NCBI RefSeq assembly: GCF_000195595.1
Contig: NZ_GL882514.1
Coordinates: forward strand, 1 to 33,978
DNA from: Actinomyces sp. oral taxon 170 str. F0386
Lineage (GTDB): Bacteria; Actinomycetota; Actinomycetes; Actinomycetales; Actinomycetaceae
Length of the DNA: 33,978 nucleotides
Reading direction: 5' to 3'
This document shows, one piece after another, positions 6,509-15,641 of this stretch; position 1 is the first letter of the stretch, and every line of letters begins with the position of its first letter. The position numbers and the translations under genes are program-made. Below the pieces are notes generated by a model, which searched no databases, had not been told where the DNA came from, and was given only the letters and a program-made list of their open reading frames with translations.

Positions 6509-9501
6509 TCTGATTGGACCTCCTTGAGCCCGGTGGATGGGGAGTACTCGAGTACGGTGTCGGCCAGTTGCGCCCGGCCCTCCTCCAGAAGAAGGAACAA
6601 CTGTCCTCGGAGCTGCGGATCGTCCTGCCACGCGGGTACGACGCATTTCTCCAGCTCATCGATGACCTGGTCAATCCGGTGCGGATTGCTCAGGCGCGGT
6701 GGCAACCTCACGGCGGACAGGGCCATGGCGCGGGCGATCTTCTTGTCCGGGGCGCGGTCTGTGGGGATCATGGCTCCTGGAGCCTCCGGTGCGGATGGCA
6801 GGGTGCGCAGCTCCTCCTGACCGCCCACCCGGCGCAGGTCCAGGAGGATGACCTCCAGGGAGTCCTCGCCGTCGCGGACCTGGGCGCGTCCGCTCTCCTC
6901 GTTGTCGGAAGCCGTCACGTGCAGCCAGCCAATCAGAGAGGCACTCTTCCCTCTCCGCTCGGGCTCATTCAGAAGAAACCCCTGAGCGGCCTCATGCTTC
7001 GCACGGTTGCTCGTCGCGCATGTCTCCCGAGCTCGGTCGACGGCCTCCTGCCACGACGGCGGCACTGGGGCATTGGGACCGTAGACGGCCTCGATGAGGT
7101 CGTGGACATCGTCGGGAACCGTGACGATGCCGGAGCCGTCGATCACCCGGTCCAGTGCGGCCGCGCTCATGAGCATGTCCTGCTCGCCGTAGATCGCCTT
7201 GGCCCCCGGTTCCAACGAGGGCTCGGGGAACGACGTCGACGGCAGCCAGTCGATGTAGCAGGCGGGCTCGGCAAGTCGGGGCGGCCGCCGCCGCTGGTGA
7301 CGGTGCAGGCGTCCCATGCGTTGGAGAACCAGGTCGATGGGAGCGAGGTCAGTGACGAGCAGGTCGAAGTCGACGTCGAGGGACTGCTCGACGACCTGGG
7401 TGGCGACGACGATGGCTCTGTACGGGCGCTTTCCAGCCTTGCGCGGAGGACCGAAGCGGTTGAGAAGATCCCTGTCCTTGGCAAGCCTGTCGCCGATCGT
7501 GAACCGGGCGTGGTTGAGACTGACGTCCTCTCCGAAGTGCTCGCGCAGCCGCTCATAGGTCTCCTGGGCGCGCCGCACCGTATTGCGGACCACCAGCGCG
7601 CAGCCGCCGTCGACGAGGGCCTCCTCCAAGAGCGGGATCAGAGCATCCTTCGTGAGCCGTCTCATCCGGACTGTGCTGCGTCGTCCCGACGCCGTCGGGA
7701 CAACCTCGGTGTGCTCCTCACTAGCAGTAACCAGGCAGGGGAAGGGAGTGTGCACGTTCTCAGGGGCGGGACGACGGCGGACGCGCTTTCCCGCTGCCAG
7801 GCGCAGGCCCCGTCGGTAGGCGTCGACCATGGCGGAGCAGCGAGCCTCGGACAGTGTGGCCGACAGGAGCACGACCGGCACCCCGTAGGCCGCGAGCCAG
7901 GTCAGGACCCGGTCCAGGTAGACGTTCATGTACGTGGAGTAGGAGTGCACCTCGTCGACGATGACGACCTTGCGGGACAGTCCCAGGTGTCGCATGGCCA
8001 GGTGCGGGGAACGCATTGCCCCGAACAGCAGGTGGTCCACGGTGGTGACGACGAAGTCCGACAGCATCGACTTCTTGCGCCCGTTGAACCAGGCCAGGAT
8101 CGCCAGGTCGGCTCTGCGGCCGTCCTCGGAGTCTGCGGCACGGCCCGTTCGAGCCTCTTCCTCATCCCATCCGATCCCGATAGGGCGTGGGGTCTCGCCG
8201 GTCGAGTCGTTAAGCGATCCGAGGAGCCGGTCACGGATCTCGTAGCCGCGGCGTCGCAGAAGCTGCGCCTCCTTGTTGAGTCGAGAGCGTCCGTGCAGGA
8301 GCTGAGCTGCGAACTCCGACGGCGCCCCCTCGTCGGCGTAGGCCTCCTCAATGCTCTCCAGCCAGTCGAGCTCGCGGGAGAACATGGCATCCGTCGTCGC
8401 CTGGGTGGGGAGGGCGAAGAGGATTCCGGACCGGCGAGTGCGGGCAGCGAGCACCTCTGCGGCCATGAGGGCGGCCTCGGTCTTCCCTCCTCCCGTGGAC
8501 TCCTGGACGATGAGCATGCCCGGCAGGCCCATAGAGCGGGCGGCCTGGAGTGTGCGCGCCTGGACGTCGGTGGCACGGGCACCGTCGGGCAGGTTGAAGC
8601 GACTGGTGAGCAGACAATCGGGGCCGGCGCCATCATCGTGAGGATGCCATGGCGCAGGGATCTCCAGACGCGACAGGCCGGTGGCCACGCGAAGCGCGTG
8701 GGACTCGGGGCTGAGCAGGCGCGCACCATCGTCCTCGAGTGACAGCAGCGGGAAATAGGCTTCGGTCGAGGCGATCCAGTCCGAGACGATGAGCAGTCCC
8801 GAGAGCTCCACGAGGAAGGGCTGAGACCACCTGCGCTGCCCCCAGTGAGGGAGAAGAGCCGCAGCGTCGGTGCGTCGTGTGACGAGCTCGAGGAGCTCGA
8901 GGCGGGTTATGCCCCAGGTCTCATCCTCTCCCAGGAGGTGCTCGTGCCCGTAGTAGTCGCTGGTGAGAGCCGCCGAGGTGGGCGGAATACCGTGGTGCGC
9001 CCCGACGACGGAGGCCAGAGCCTCGGCGGGCTCGAGATCCCAACCGTGCTCATCCATGAACCACTTCTCCAGGATCACGTGTCCAGCCAGGGCGTGCGGA
9101 ACCTTGCGCCGCTCGAGAGGATCCACCGGTTCGTGGATCAGCCCTGCCTCCTTCATGCGGTCGTCAAGGGCCGGGACCTGCACAGAGAAGGCCGGGGTGC
9201 ACTTGCCGATGTCGTGGACGCCGGCGATCCAGGATGTGAGCAGGCAGAGCTCCTCCACCGGGGGCAGTCCTGAATCGGAGCCCGCGAACTCGCGCTCGAT
9301 GAGTTCGCGGATGGTGGGAGCCAACCAGCGTCTGGCGAGGTGCTCGGCCACTGCTGCGGCGTCAAGCAGATGCAGCCAGAGTGGGAGCCAGTGACGGCTC
9401 TCAGGGTCGTAGCCGAATTTGGCCCATACGGATCGGACTTGCGCCGAGAGCGTCACAGGGATCTTCTTCGTTGGAGGGTGAAGCCGAATGGACCTCGACA
9501 C
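6505..9501 (-). CDS. cas3: CRISPR-associated nuclease-helicase Cas3 (HD + DExH)
   Basis: Cas3 unwinds and degrades the target strand after Cascade binds. The N-terminal HD nuclease has H44 and D47, H96-D97 with K100 (GVHDIGKCTPAF), H136, and H169-H170 (GAHHG). The helicase has Walker A ESTGGGKT (334-341), DEVH (516-519), SAT (547-549), motif V VATQVVEQSLDVDFD and motif VI QRMGRLHRH (727-735). The 998-residue length is normal for a full HD-helicase-CTD protein. The start used is GTG at 9501 with only a weak SD; a start a few codons later is possible, because conserved sequence begins near LSAQVRSVW (residue 18). It is the first gene of the cas operon. Confidence 0.96.
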   Translation of the reverse strand: MSRSIRLHPPTKKIPVTLSAQVRSVWAKFGYDPESRHWLPLWLHLLDAAAVAEHLARRWLAPTIRELIEREFAGSDSGLPPVEELCLLTSWIAGVHDIGKCTPAFSVQVPALDDRMKEAGLIHEPVDPLERRKVPHALAGHVILEKWFMDEHGWDLEPAEALASVVGAHHGIPPTSAALTSDYYGHEHLLGEDETWGITRLELLELVTRRTDAAALLPHWGQRRWSQPFLVELSGLLIVSDWIASTEAYFPLLSLEDDGARLLSPESHALRVATGLSRLEIPAPWHPHDDGAGPDCLLTSRFNLPDGARATDVQARTLQAARSMGLPGMLIVQESTGGGKTEAALMAAEVLAARTRRSGILFALPTQATTDAMFSRELDWLESIEEAYADEGAPSEFAAQLLHGRSRLNKEAQLLRRRGYEIRDRLLGSLNDSTGETPRPIGIGWDEEEARTGRAADSEDGRRADLAILAWFNGRKKSMLSDFVVTTVDHLLFGAMRSPHLAMRHLGLSRKVVIVDEVHSYSTYMNVYLDRVLTWLAAYGVPVVLLSATLSEARCSAMVDAYRRGLRLAAGKRVRRRPAPENVHTPFPCLVTASEEHTEVVPTASGRRSTVRMRRLTKDALIPLLEEALVDGGCALVVRNTVRRAQETYERLREHFGEDVSLNHARFTIGDRLAKDRDLLNRFGPPRKAGKRPYRAIVVATQVVEQSLDVDFDLLVTDLAPIDLVLQRMGRLHRHQRRRPPRLAEPACYIDWLPSTSFPEPSLEPGAKAIYGEQDMLMSAAALDRVIDGSGIVTVPDDVHDLIEAVYGPNAPVPPSWQEAVDRARETCATSNRAKHEAAQGFLLNEPERRGKSASLIGWLHVTASDNEESGRAQVRDGEDSLEVILLDLRRVGGQEELRTLPSAPEAPGAMIPTDRAPDKKIARAMALSAVRLPPRLSNPHRIDQVIDELEKCVVPAWQDDPQLRGQLFLLLEEGRAQLADTVLEYSPSTGLKEVQSE

Positions 9502-9549
9502 TGAGGTTCGTCCGCAGGGGAATTTGAAGTGTTTCAGCGGAAGCCGCGT

Positions 9550-9571
9550 GCTGTCGCACAGTAGTGACAGC
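9550..9571. repeat. Inverted repeat overlapping the candidate cas promoter
   Basis: GCTGTC (9550-9555) and GACAGC (9566-9571) form perfect 6-bp arms around a 10-nt centre, next to and over the candidate -10. Its position suggests a repressor site, but no known regulator motif is recognised. Confidence 0.35.
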
Positions 9572-9599
9572 CTACCCCTAAGACACTCGGATCATTCAA
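9569..9599 (-). promoter_or_regulatory. Candidate cas operon promoter
   Basis: On the minus strand TTGAAT (plus 9594-9599) is followed after 19 nt by TAGGCT (plus 9569-9574), which fits the actinobacterial TANNNT -10. The spacer is longer than ideal. It would leave a leader of about 60 nt before the cas3 GTG. It is supported by position and pattern only. Confidence 0.35.
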
Positions 9600-9725
9600 T
9601 CAAAGGAGCATCGGGGGCCGAGTTTCCACGGATGATAGTAGCACGCACACCACTCGTCATAAAAACTGCGAAGCAGCGGACTACCTAACACTCAAGACCC
9701 TCGGTAGGCGATCGATAAAGCGGTT

Positions 9726-9742
9726 TTAACCGGTACGGTTAA
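9726..9742. promoter_or_regulatory. 17-bp palindrome in the cas upstream region
   Basis: TTAACCG and CGGTTAA are perfect 7-bp arms around GTA. The palindrome lies in the most AT-rich part of the region, with T-rich sequence on both sides, about 225 bp upstream of cas3. It looks like an operator for a dimeric regulator; the regulator is unknown. Confidence 0.4.
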
Positions 9743-9810
9743 TTTTCTACCGCACTGTCGCTGGCGATGTATTTCGATGCACGTCAAGAATTCTGGTGAC
9801 TAGACGTACA

Positions 9811-9853
9811 AGTGGGGCCGGCAACCCGATTCACTCGGGTTGCCGGCCCCACT
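9811..9853 (-). terminator. ileS terminator stem
   Basis: A perfect 19-bp stem (9811-9829 with 9835-9853) closes a 5-nt loop, 22 nt past the ileS stop. No U-tract follows on the minus strand, which is common for actinobacterial terminator hairpins. It also separates ileS from the cas control region. Confidence 0.75.
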
Positions 9854-9875
9854 CGTAGTCAGACTCGGGTCCCGA

Positions 9876-12800
9876 TCAAGCCTCGCCCGTCTCCGCGGCC
9901 TTCTCGGTGACCTTCTCGACCGTGGCAGTGGGCTCCTTGACACCGGGGACGGCGACGAAGGACGCATCCACACAGCCGACCTCGCCCTTGACCAGGTCCA
10001 GGTGGGCGCCGGTCCAGGCGCCCTTGTCCTCGGGGACGGTCAGCTCCAGGCGGATACGGTCGCCCACGTGCAGGCCGGCGGCCTTGCGCTCGTCCTGGAC
10101 CAGGCGCACCAGGTCGCGGGCCCAGCCCTCGGCCTCCAGGGCGTCGTCGAGGGCGGTGTCCAGGACCACGAAGGCTCCCGAGGGCAGCATGGTGGCCGCC
10201 AGGGAGTCGTCGTCCACCTCGATGCGGGTGGTCAGCGTGAAGGCGCTGTCCTCCGCCTCAAGGACCACGGGGGTGGCATCAAGCAGGACGTCGTCGAAGC
10301 GCACGTCTCCGTCCTCGGTGAGCTCCCACTCCCCCGCCTTGACGGCGGCGAAGAGTCGGGAGGTGAGCTTGCGGACCTCGGGGCTGAAGGCGCGCGGATT
10401 GAGCGTCAGGTCCGTCCTGGCCTCGTATCCGGCGGACTCGGCGTCCAGGACCCGCACCTCCTTGACGTTGACCTCCTCGGCGACGAGCTCCTTGAAAGGA
10501 GCCAGCCCGGCAGGGTCGGCCGTGGCGATGGTCAGGCTGCGCAGCGGCTGGCGCACACGCAGCTTCTCGGCCTTGCGCAGGCTCAGGGCCGCAGAGACCG
10601 CCGCACGGGCCTCGTCCATGGCGGTCACGAGCTCGGCGTTGGCGACGTGGTCGGGCAGAACCGGCCAGTCGGTCAGGTGCACGGAGCGCCCACCGGTCAG
10701 GCCCCGCCAGATCTCCTCACTGACCAGCGGCGCCAACGGCGCCATGACCTCGGTGAGCACCCGCAGCACCGTGGCCAGGGTGTCGAAGGCGGCCGTCTCG
10801 CCGTCGGTGAAGCGCTGACGCGAGGTGCGCAGGTACCAGTTGGTGAGTACGTCGAGGAAGTCACGGATCGTGGCACAGGCCCCGGTGATGTCGTAGCCGT
10901 CCATCTGGGCGGCCACGGTCTCGGCCAGGTCCTTGGTGCGGGCCAGGACGTAACGGTCCATGACGTGCAGGCCGCCCCGCTTGGCGAACAGGCCCGAATC
11001 GTCGAGATCGACGCCGTCGGTGACGTAGCCGGTCTCCCCCACCTGCCCCGCGTAGAGCGCGAAGAAGTACCAGGTGTTCCACAGTGGCAGCACCACCTGG
11101 CGGACGGTGTCGCGGATGGCCTTGTCGGTGACCACGAGGTTGCCGCCACGCATGACCGGTGCTGAGAGCAGGAACCAGCGCATGGCGTCGGCCCCGTCGC
11201 GGTCGAAGACCATGGAGACGTCCGGGTAGTTGCGCAGCGACTTGCTCATCTTCGCCCCGTCGTTGCCCAGGAGGATGCCGTGAGAGACGCAGGAGGTGAA
11301 GGCGGGACGGTCGAACAGGGCCGTGGCCAGCACGTGGAGGGTGTAGAACCAGCCGCGGGTCTGGCCGATGTACTCCACAATGAAGTCACCCGGGTAGTGC
11401 GACTCGAACCACTCGACGTTCTCGAAGGGGTAGTGCACCTGGGCGAAGGGCATCGACCCGGACTCGAACCAGCAGTCCAGGACGTCGGGGATGCGGCGCA
11501 TCATCGACTTGCCAGTGGGGTCGTCGGGGTTGGGCCGCACAAGGGTATCGATGAAGGGCCGGTGCAGGTCGGTGACCTCGACGCCGAAGTCGCGCTCGAG
11601 CTCGGCGTAGGAGCCGTAGACGTCGGTGCGCGGGTAGTCGGGGTTGTCGCTGACCCACACCGGGATGGGGGCGCCCCAGAAACGGTTGCGCGAGATCGAC
11701 CAGTCGCGCGCGTTCGCCAGCCACTTACCGAAGATGCCGTCCTTGATGTGACCGGGGTACCAGTCGATGTCCTGGTTGAGCTCGACCATGCGGTCGCGGA
11801 TCGCCGAGACGCGCACGAACCAGGAGGAGACCGCCTTGTAGATGAGCGGCTTGCGGCAGCGCCAGCAGTGCGGGTAGGAGTGCACGTAGGAGGCCTGGCG
11901 CACCAGGACGGCGCGCCGGCTCTCATCGCGGCGGGTCAGGGGACCGGAGCCGTCGCGCAGGTCGGCGACGATGGGCTTGTTGGCCTCGAAGACCTGCAGC
12001 CCGGCGTAGTCGCGTATCTCCTCGGTCAGGCAACCGCCGTCGTCGACGGGGACAACGGTCTCGATGCCGGCCCCGGAGCAGGCGATCATGTCGTCCTCAC
12101 CGAAGGCGGAGGCCATGTGGACCAGTCCGGTTCCGTCGGAGGTGGTGACGAAGTCGGCGGCGATGATCGTCCAGGCGTTCGGTCCGGGCGCGGCGCCCTC
12201 GGCCCGGTGGGCATCGTCGTCGAAGTAGTCGAAGATCGGGTGGTAGCGCCGCCCCACCAGGTCCGCCCCTGTGTAGGTGGCCAGCTCCTGCGGCTCCTCG
12301 CCGAGCTCGCGGACATAGGAGCCCAAGAGGTCACGCGCCATGACGACGTCCTGGCCGGCGACCGGCGAGTCGAGGTCCTCATCGACGTGGACGGTCACGT
12401 ACTCGACGTCGGGCCCCACGGCGATGGCCACGTTGGAGGGCAACGTCCAGGGCGTGGTGGTCCAGATGAGGACCAGCTCGGGGCGCTCGGCGCCCTGGCG
12501 CAGAGGCTCCTCCAGGCGCAGGCCCACTGTGACCGTGTTGTCCTGGCGGTCCTGGTAGACGTCGTCGTCCATCTTGAGCTCGTGGTTGCTCAAGGGGGTG
12601 CGGTCGTGCCAGCAGTAGGGCAGGACGCGGTAGCCCTGGTAGGCCAGTCCCTTGTCCCACAGCTGCTTGAAGGCCCACAGAACCGACTCCATGTAGTCCG
12701 GGTCGAGGGTCTTGTAGTCGTTGTCGAAGTCGACCCAGCGGGCCTGGCGGGTGACGTAGTCCTCCCACTCCTTGGTGTAGCGCAGGACGGAGGTGCGGCA

Positions 12801-13247
12801 CTCCTCGTTGAACTTCTCGATGCCGATGCCGCCGGGGCGGGTGATCTCGGTGACGTCGTCGATGCCGAGCAGGCGCTGGGCCTCGAGCTCGGCGGGCAGG
12901 CCGTGGGTGTCCCAGCCGAAGCGGCGCTCGACACGCTTGCCGCGCTGGGTCTGGTAGCGCCCGACGGCGTCCTTGACGTATCCGGTCAGCAGGTGGCCGT
13001 AGTGGGGCAGGCCGTTGGCGAAGGGCGGGCCGTCGTAGAAGACGAACTCGTCGCAGGGCTCGCCGCGGTTGTCGATGGAGGCCTGGAAGGTGCCGTCGGC
13101 CTTCCAGTAGGCCAGGACCTCCTCCTCAATGGCGGGGAAGGAGGGCGAGGGGTCGATCCGCTCCCCCGGCCGGTGCAGGGGGTAGAAGGCGGCGCCGGTC
13201 GGCTCGCTGCCGCCGGCGGTGGTGCTGTCAGCCATCTTCTCAACCAT
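9876..13247 (-). CDS. ileS: Isoleucyl-tRNA synthetase
   Basis: This enzyme charges tRNA-Ile with isoleucine. The 1123-residue protein has the class I signature as HYGH (82-85, in [12 protein letters not shown]), KMSKS in [12 protein letters not shown], the CP1 editing domain between them, and a C-terminal anticodon-binding region. The HYGH form and the length above 1000 residues fit the long, eukaryote-like type 2 IleRS found in many actinobacteria. The ATG at 13247 is used; an in-frame ATG at 13235 (MADSTTAGG) is equally plausible. The open frame upstream to 13409 runs through the T-box leader and is not likely coding. A T-box precedes the gene and a strong hairpin follows. Confidence 0.97.
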   Translation of the reverse strand: MVEKMADSTTAGGSEPTGAAFYPLHRPGERIDPSPSFPAIEEEVLAYWKADGTFQASIDNRGEPCDEFVFYDGPPFANGLPHYGHLLTGYVKDAVGRYQTQRGKRVERRFGWDTHGLPAELEAQRLLGIDDVTEITRPGGIGIEKFNEECRTSVLRYTKEWEDYVTRQARWVDFDNDYKTLDPDYMESVLWAFKQLWDKGLAYQGYRVLPYCWHDRTPLSNHELKMDDDVYQDRQDNTVTVGLRLEEPLRQGAERPELVLIWTTTPWTLPSNVAIAVGPDVEYVTVHVDEDLDSPVAGQDVVMARDLLGSYVRELGEEPQELATYTGADLVGRRYHPIFDYFDDDAHRAEGAAPGPNAWTIIAADFVTTSDGTGLVHMASAFGEDDMIACSGAGIETVVPVDDGGCLTEEIRDYAGLQVFEANKPIVADLRDGSGPLTRRDESRRAVLVRQASYVHSYPHCWRCRKPLIYKAVSSWFVRVSAIRDRMVELNQDIDWYPGHIKDGIFGKWLANARDWSISRNRFWGAPIPVWVSDNPDYPRTDVYGSYAELERDFGVEVTDLHRPFIDTLVRPNPDDPTGKSMMRRIPDVLDCWFESGSMPFAQVHYPFENVEWFESHYPGDFIVEYIGQTRGWFYTLHVLATALFDRPAFTSCVSHGILLGNDGAKMSKSLRNYPDVSMVFDRDGADAMRWFLLSAPVMRGGNLVVTDKAIRDTVRQVVLPLWNTWYFFALYAGQVGETGYVTDGVDLDDSGLFAKRGGLHVMDRYVLARTKDLAETVAAQMDGYDITGACATIRDFLDVLTNWYLRTSRQRFTDGETAAFDTLATVLRVLTEVMAPLAPLVSEEIWRGLTGGRSVHLTDWPVLPDHVANAELVTAMDEARAAVSAALSLRKAEKLRVRQPLRSLTIATADPAGLAPFKELVAEEVNVKEVRVLDAESAGYEARTDLTLNPRAFSPEVRKLTSRLFAAVKAGEWELTEDGDVRFDDVLLDATPVVLEAEDSAFTLTTRIEVDDDSLAATMLPSGAFVVLDTALDDALEAEGWARDLVRLVQDERKAAGLHVGDRIRLELTVPEDKGAWTGAHLDLVKGEVGCVDASFVAVPGVKEPTATVEKVTEKAAETGEA

Positions 13248-13543
13248 CGCGGTGTGCTCTCGTCTCACTCGTTCCTGCCGCCCCGGGCGGGTGCCCGGGA
13301 CCTGACGAGGACGACGACGGCTCCCGGCCGGGACTGGCGTCCGGCTGGCGCCGCACCGCGGTACCACCTCGCTTGCCGTGCCGCGCGCCCCGACCGGGAC
13401 GACCTGCACGACCGCTTCGTTTCCAGCTGTGACGGGCTGTCCCGTCCGGTTCTACTGAGGGCCGGCGACGGCGCAGGTGCGCCGGCTGGTCCGGTTCTTC
13501 CGGAGGCTCACCGGTGATGGCCGGGTCGACGCCTTTGCTCCGG
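13248..13543 (-). promoter_or_regulatory. T-box riboswitch of ileS (specifier AUC)
   Basis: The minus strand contains the T-box core AGGTGGTACCGCGG (plus 13356-13369), which binds the acceptor end of uncharged tRNA. Upstream, Stem I has an AUC isoleucine codon (plus 13516-13518) in CCGGCCATCACCGG, followed by CCGGAAGAACCGG and AGTAGAACCGGACGGG, as in known actinobacterial ileS leaders. Between the T-box and the ATG lie a GC-only hairpin (CCCGGGC/GCCCGGG) without a U-tract and a CTCGTC (plus 13304-13309) that can pair with GACGAG (plus 13259-13264) just before the start. This suggests control of translation initiation, not transcription termination. Stem I is short, as in the actinobacterial class. 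Confidence 0.92.
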
Positions 13544-13545
13544 GG

Positions 13546-13551
13546 AGTGTA
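13546..13551 (-). promoter_or_regulatory. Candidate -10 of the ileS leader transcript
   Basis: TACACT on the minus strand fits TANNNT and would start RNA a few bases before Stem I of the T-box. No good -35 is present 16-19 nt upstream. The 13552-13669 stretch up to the next gene holds nothing else recognised. Confidence 0.4.
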
Positions 13552-13669
13552 GTGGGCGGTGCACCACCGGGGCCAGTTCGCGCCAGGCCTCAACGGCGTC
13601 GTCCTCCCCACACCCGGCGGTGGAATAGACGCCCGTGGCCGGGCAGTGATCCGCTCGGTCCCACCCGAT

Positions 13670-14617
13670 CTAGCCGACTGTGTTGAGCTCCTCGAGGGCC
13701 TCCTCGGGGAGGGTGAAGCGGGTGGCCTCGACCGCCTCAGCGAGCTGGGCGACGCTGCTGACGCCCACGATCGGGGTGATGGCCGGCTGTTGAGCGTTGA
13801 GGAGGGCCAGGACGATCTGACTCGGTTTCATGGCCAGCCTGTCCGCCCACTCTCGCAGCACCGCCAGCCGGCCGTGGGTTCCCGGGTGCTCGTAGGCCTT
13901 GGGAAGCGGACGCTCCGGGTGCTCGTAGGCGCCGGTGAGCAGCGGCGTGTAGGCCCACAGGTCCAGCCCGCAGCGTTCGGCGAGGTCCTTGCTCTCGATG
14001 GTCATCATCCCGTGGGGGTGGTCCTCGCCCTCCACCTGGACGTCGGGCCTGGGGTGAAGATAGGACTCCCGCAACTGGAGAGCACTGAAGCGGGCCGCGC
14101 TCCGCTGCTGTGCGTGGACGTTGGCCGCTGCGGCGTACCAGGTCGGGTGGTTGGACAGGCCGATCCGTGTGGCCAGCCCTTGATCCACCAGCTCACCGAA
14201 GGTCTCGGCAACATCCGAGACCGGCTGCTCTCGGTCCTCCATATGGGCCCAGTACAGATCAACGCTCTCCGTCTGCAGCCGCTGCAGGCTGTCCCGGATG
14301 GCCCGGTTGACGGTGTCCTTGCCGAGGCCTTCCACGGCGTCCGGGAAGCCATGGGGACGGGTCGGCTCCGCACCCACCTTGGTACTGAGTCGTACCTGGT
14401 CACGTGCCCCGCGGTCGGCGAGCCACTGGCCGATGACGGTCTCGCTCTGGCCACCGAGACCGGTTTCGGAGCCCCAGAACGCGTAGCAGTTGGCGGTGTC
14501 GATCCACACTCCGCCGAGATCCAGGTAGGCGTCGAGGATCTCCCGGGACTGGGCCGTGGGCAGGCGGGTTCCGAAGTGCATGGTGCCCAGCGCCATTCGA
14601 GGGTGTGCGTCAGCCAT
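13670..14617 (-). CDS. Aldo/keto reductase
   Basis: An NAD(P)H-dependent oxidoreductase of the aldo/keto reductase superfamily; the substrate cannot be told. The 315-residue protein shows the catalytic tetrad D40 and Y45 (in WIDTANCYAFWG), K80 (STKVG) and H125 (YWAH), and a C-terminal cofactor-binding part with TPIVGVSSVAQL. The ATG at 14617 (MADAHPRMALG) is preceded by GGGAG at good spacing; an upstream in-frame ATG at 14644 lacks this. It stands alone between ileS and an unrelated gene. Confidence 0.9.
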   Translation of the reverse strand: MADAHPRMALGTMHFGTRLPTAQSREILDAYLDLGGVWIDTANCYAFWGSETGLGGQSETVIGQWLADRGARDQVRLSTKVGAEPTRPHGFPDAVEGLGKDTVNRAIRDSLQRLQTESVDLYWAHMEDREQPVSDVAETFGELVDQGLATRIGLSNHPTWYAAAANVHAQQRSAARFSALQLRESYLHPRPDVQVEGEDHPHGMMTIESKDLAERCGLDLWAYTPLLTGAYEHPERPLPKAYEHPGTHGRLAVLREWADRLAMKPSQIVLALLNAQQPAITPIVGVSSVAQLAEAVEATRFTLPEEALEELNTVG

Positions 14618-14704
14618 CGAGGTACTCCCTTCGTGCTCCATCACGATGAGCGGTGTGAGACGTACCAGCGACCGTAGCCGAGCCCGCAGTTCTCAACAAG
14701 ATCG

Positions 14705-14735
14705 TCAGGGGCAACGCGGCCGCCATTGCCCCTGA
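14705..14735 (-). terminator. Hairpin after the Gly/Gln-rich protein gene
   Basis: TCAGGGGCAA (14705-14714) and TTGCCCCTGA (14726-14735) form a perfect 10-bp stem, 31 nt past the stop at 14767. A weak T-containing stretch (CTTGTT) follows on the minus strand. Confidence 0.6.
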
Positions 14736-14766
14736 GGAGAATGTTGTGCTCCCGGTAGCGGCGCCC

Positions 14767-15501
14767 TCAGCCCTCCGAGCTCTCGGTGGCGTCCTGCTGC
14801 TGGAGGACACCCGAGGAGCCCGAGCCTCCCTGCTGGCTGCCCTCGCCTGAGCCGGAGCCACCGGGCGCATCGCCGTTGGGCGTGGTCCGGCCGGCACCTC
14901 TGGATCCTCCTCCCGTACCGCCCTGGCCGTTCTGACCGCCGGGGCCGGCACCGGGCATCTGTCCACCAGGACCACCCTGGCCTCCGGGACCTCCTTGCCC
15001 ACCGGGTCCGCCCGGGCCGCCACCGGGCACGCCGCCCTGCCCGTTGCCGGAGTCCTGCTGAGCGCGGCTGCCGGTACCGTCACGGCTGTCACTGCTGAGC
15101 AGCTCTTTGGTCCCCCAACCGGCCGCGAACGAGCCCGCCAGCAGCGCCACCCCGGCTGCACCCACGACGATGTGCCGGCGGTACCAGGGCCCGCGCACCT
15201 TAGTCCGAGCCTTCTTGGCGGCCGACGACGAAGATGCGACAACACCGATGGTCGCGGCGTTCTGAGCATCCGGTGACACCCACGCCCCTCCCAGCTTCGT
15301 CTCAGCAGTGCTGCTGCCGGCAGCCGCTGCCCGAGCAGCACCTGCCGAGGCGTCTGCAGCCGTGTCACCGGAACGATCCACAGGGAAGTGCGCGGATGCG
15401 TCAGCGGCAGCATCGGTGCTCCGGATGGGGAGGCTCTCCGTGGCCGCGTCGCGACGGGATCCCTCGGAGTCGTCACCGACGGAGGAGGAGTGCTTGCTCA
15501 T
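14767..15501 (-). CDS. Single-span membrane protein with Gly/Pro/Gln-rich C-terminal region
   Basis: Not recognised as a named family. The 244-residue protein has a Ser/Ala/Asp-rich, likely cytoplasmic N-terminus (1-100), a basic patch KKARTKVRGPWYRRH (96-110), one membrane segment (about 110-130) and then over 100 residues almost free of hydrophobics, dominated by GGPGGQ-type repeats (155-200). The positive-inside rule puts the repeat tail outside. AAGGA precedes the ATG at good spacing. It could be a cell-envelope or anchoring protein, but no enzymatic motif is visible. Confidence 0.75.
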   Translation of the reverse strand: MSKHSSSVGDDSEGSRRDAATESLPIRSTDAAADASAHFPVDRSGDTAADASAGAARAAAAGSSTAETKLGGAWVSPDAQNAATIGVVASSSSAAKKARTKVRGPWYRRHIVVGAAGVALLAGSFAAGWGTKELLSSDSRDGTGSRAQQDSGNGQGGVPGGGPGGPGGQGGPGGQGGPGGQMPGAGPGGQNGQGGTGGGSRGAGRTTPNGDAPGGSGSGEGSQQGGSGSSGVLQQQDATESSEG

Positions 15502-15575
15502 GGATATCCTTTCGGTCTGGTTCCCGGCCCGACCGGGACTGGGACACGACCTTAGGAATCCCTACTGTGCTCGCG

Positions 15576-15590
15576 ACAGGTCAGACCTGT
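15576..15590. repeat. Inverted repeat upstream of the Gly/Gln-rich protein gene
   Basis: ACAGGT and ACCTGT are perfect 6-bp arms around CAG, 75 bp upstream of the ATG at 15501 and about 50 bp past the short-chain dehydrogenase stop. It could be an operator. Nothing else is seen in 15502-15641. Confidence 0.35.
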
Positions 15591-15641
15591 GAGCCACCTA
15601 TGTCCGGCGGCGTCCGACCGGCAGCCGACGCACCGCCTCCC

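Larger units (their letters stand above)
9502..9810. other. Gene-free control region upstream of cas3
   Basis: No coding region is convincing here. The stretch is clearly more AT-rich than its neighbours, especially around 9715-9785, and carries a possible minus-strand promoter (9569-9599), a dyad over its -10 (9550-9571) and a separate 17-bp palindrome (9726-9742). It probably controls the whole cas operon. Confidence 0.6.

Noticed and set aside
6509-6646. 46-residue N-terminal extension of cse1
   Set aside because: It reads through cas3 sequence; the ATG at 6508 overlaps the cas3 stop and begins the conserved Cse1 N-terminus.
6514-8742. Long plus-strand open frame (742 codons) opposite cas3
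   Set aside because: An antisense shadow caused by high GC; no family motif, and cas3 has every helicase motif on the other strand.
11280-13517. Plus-strand open frame of 745 codons opposite ileS and its T-box
   Set aside because: Antisense shadow of ileS; composition is Val/Gly/Asp-rich as expected for reversed GC-rich codons. The same holds for 9840-11165.
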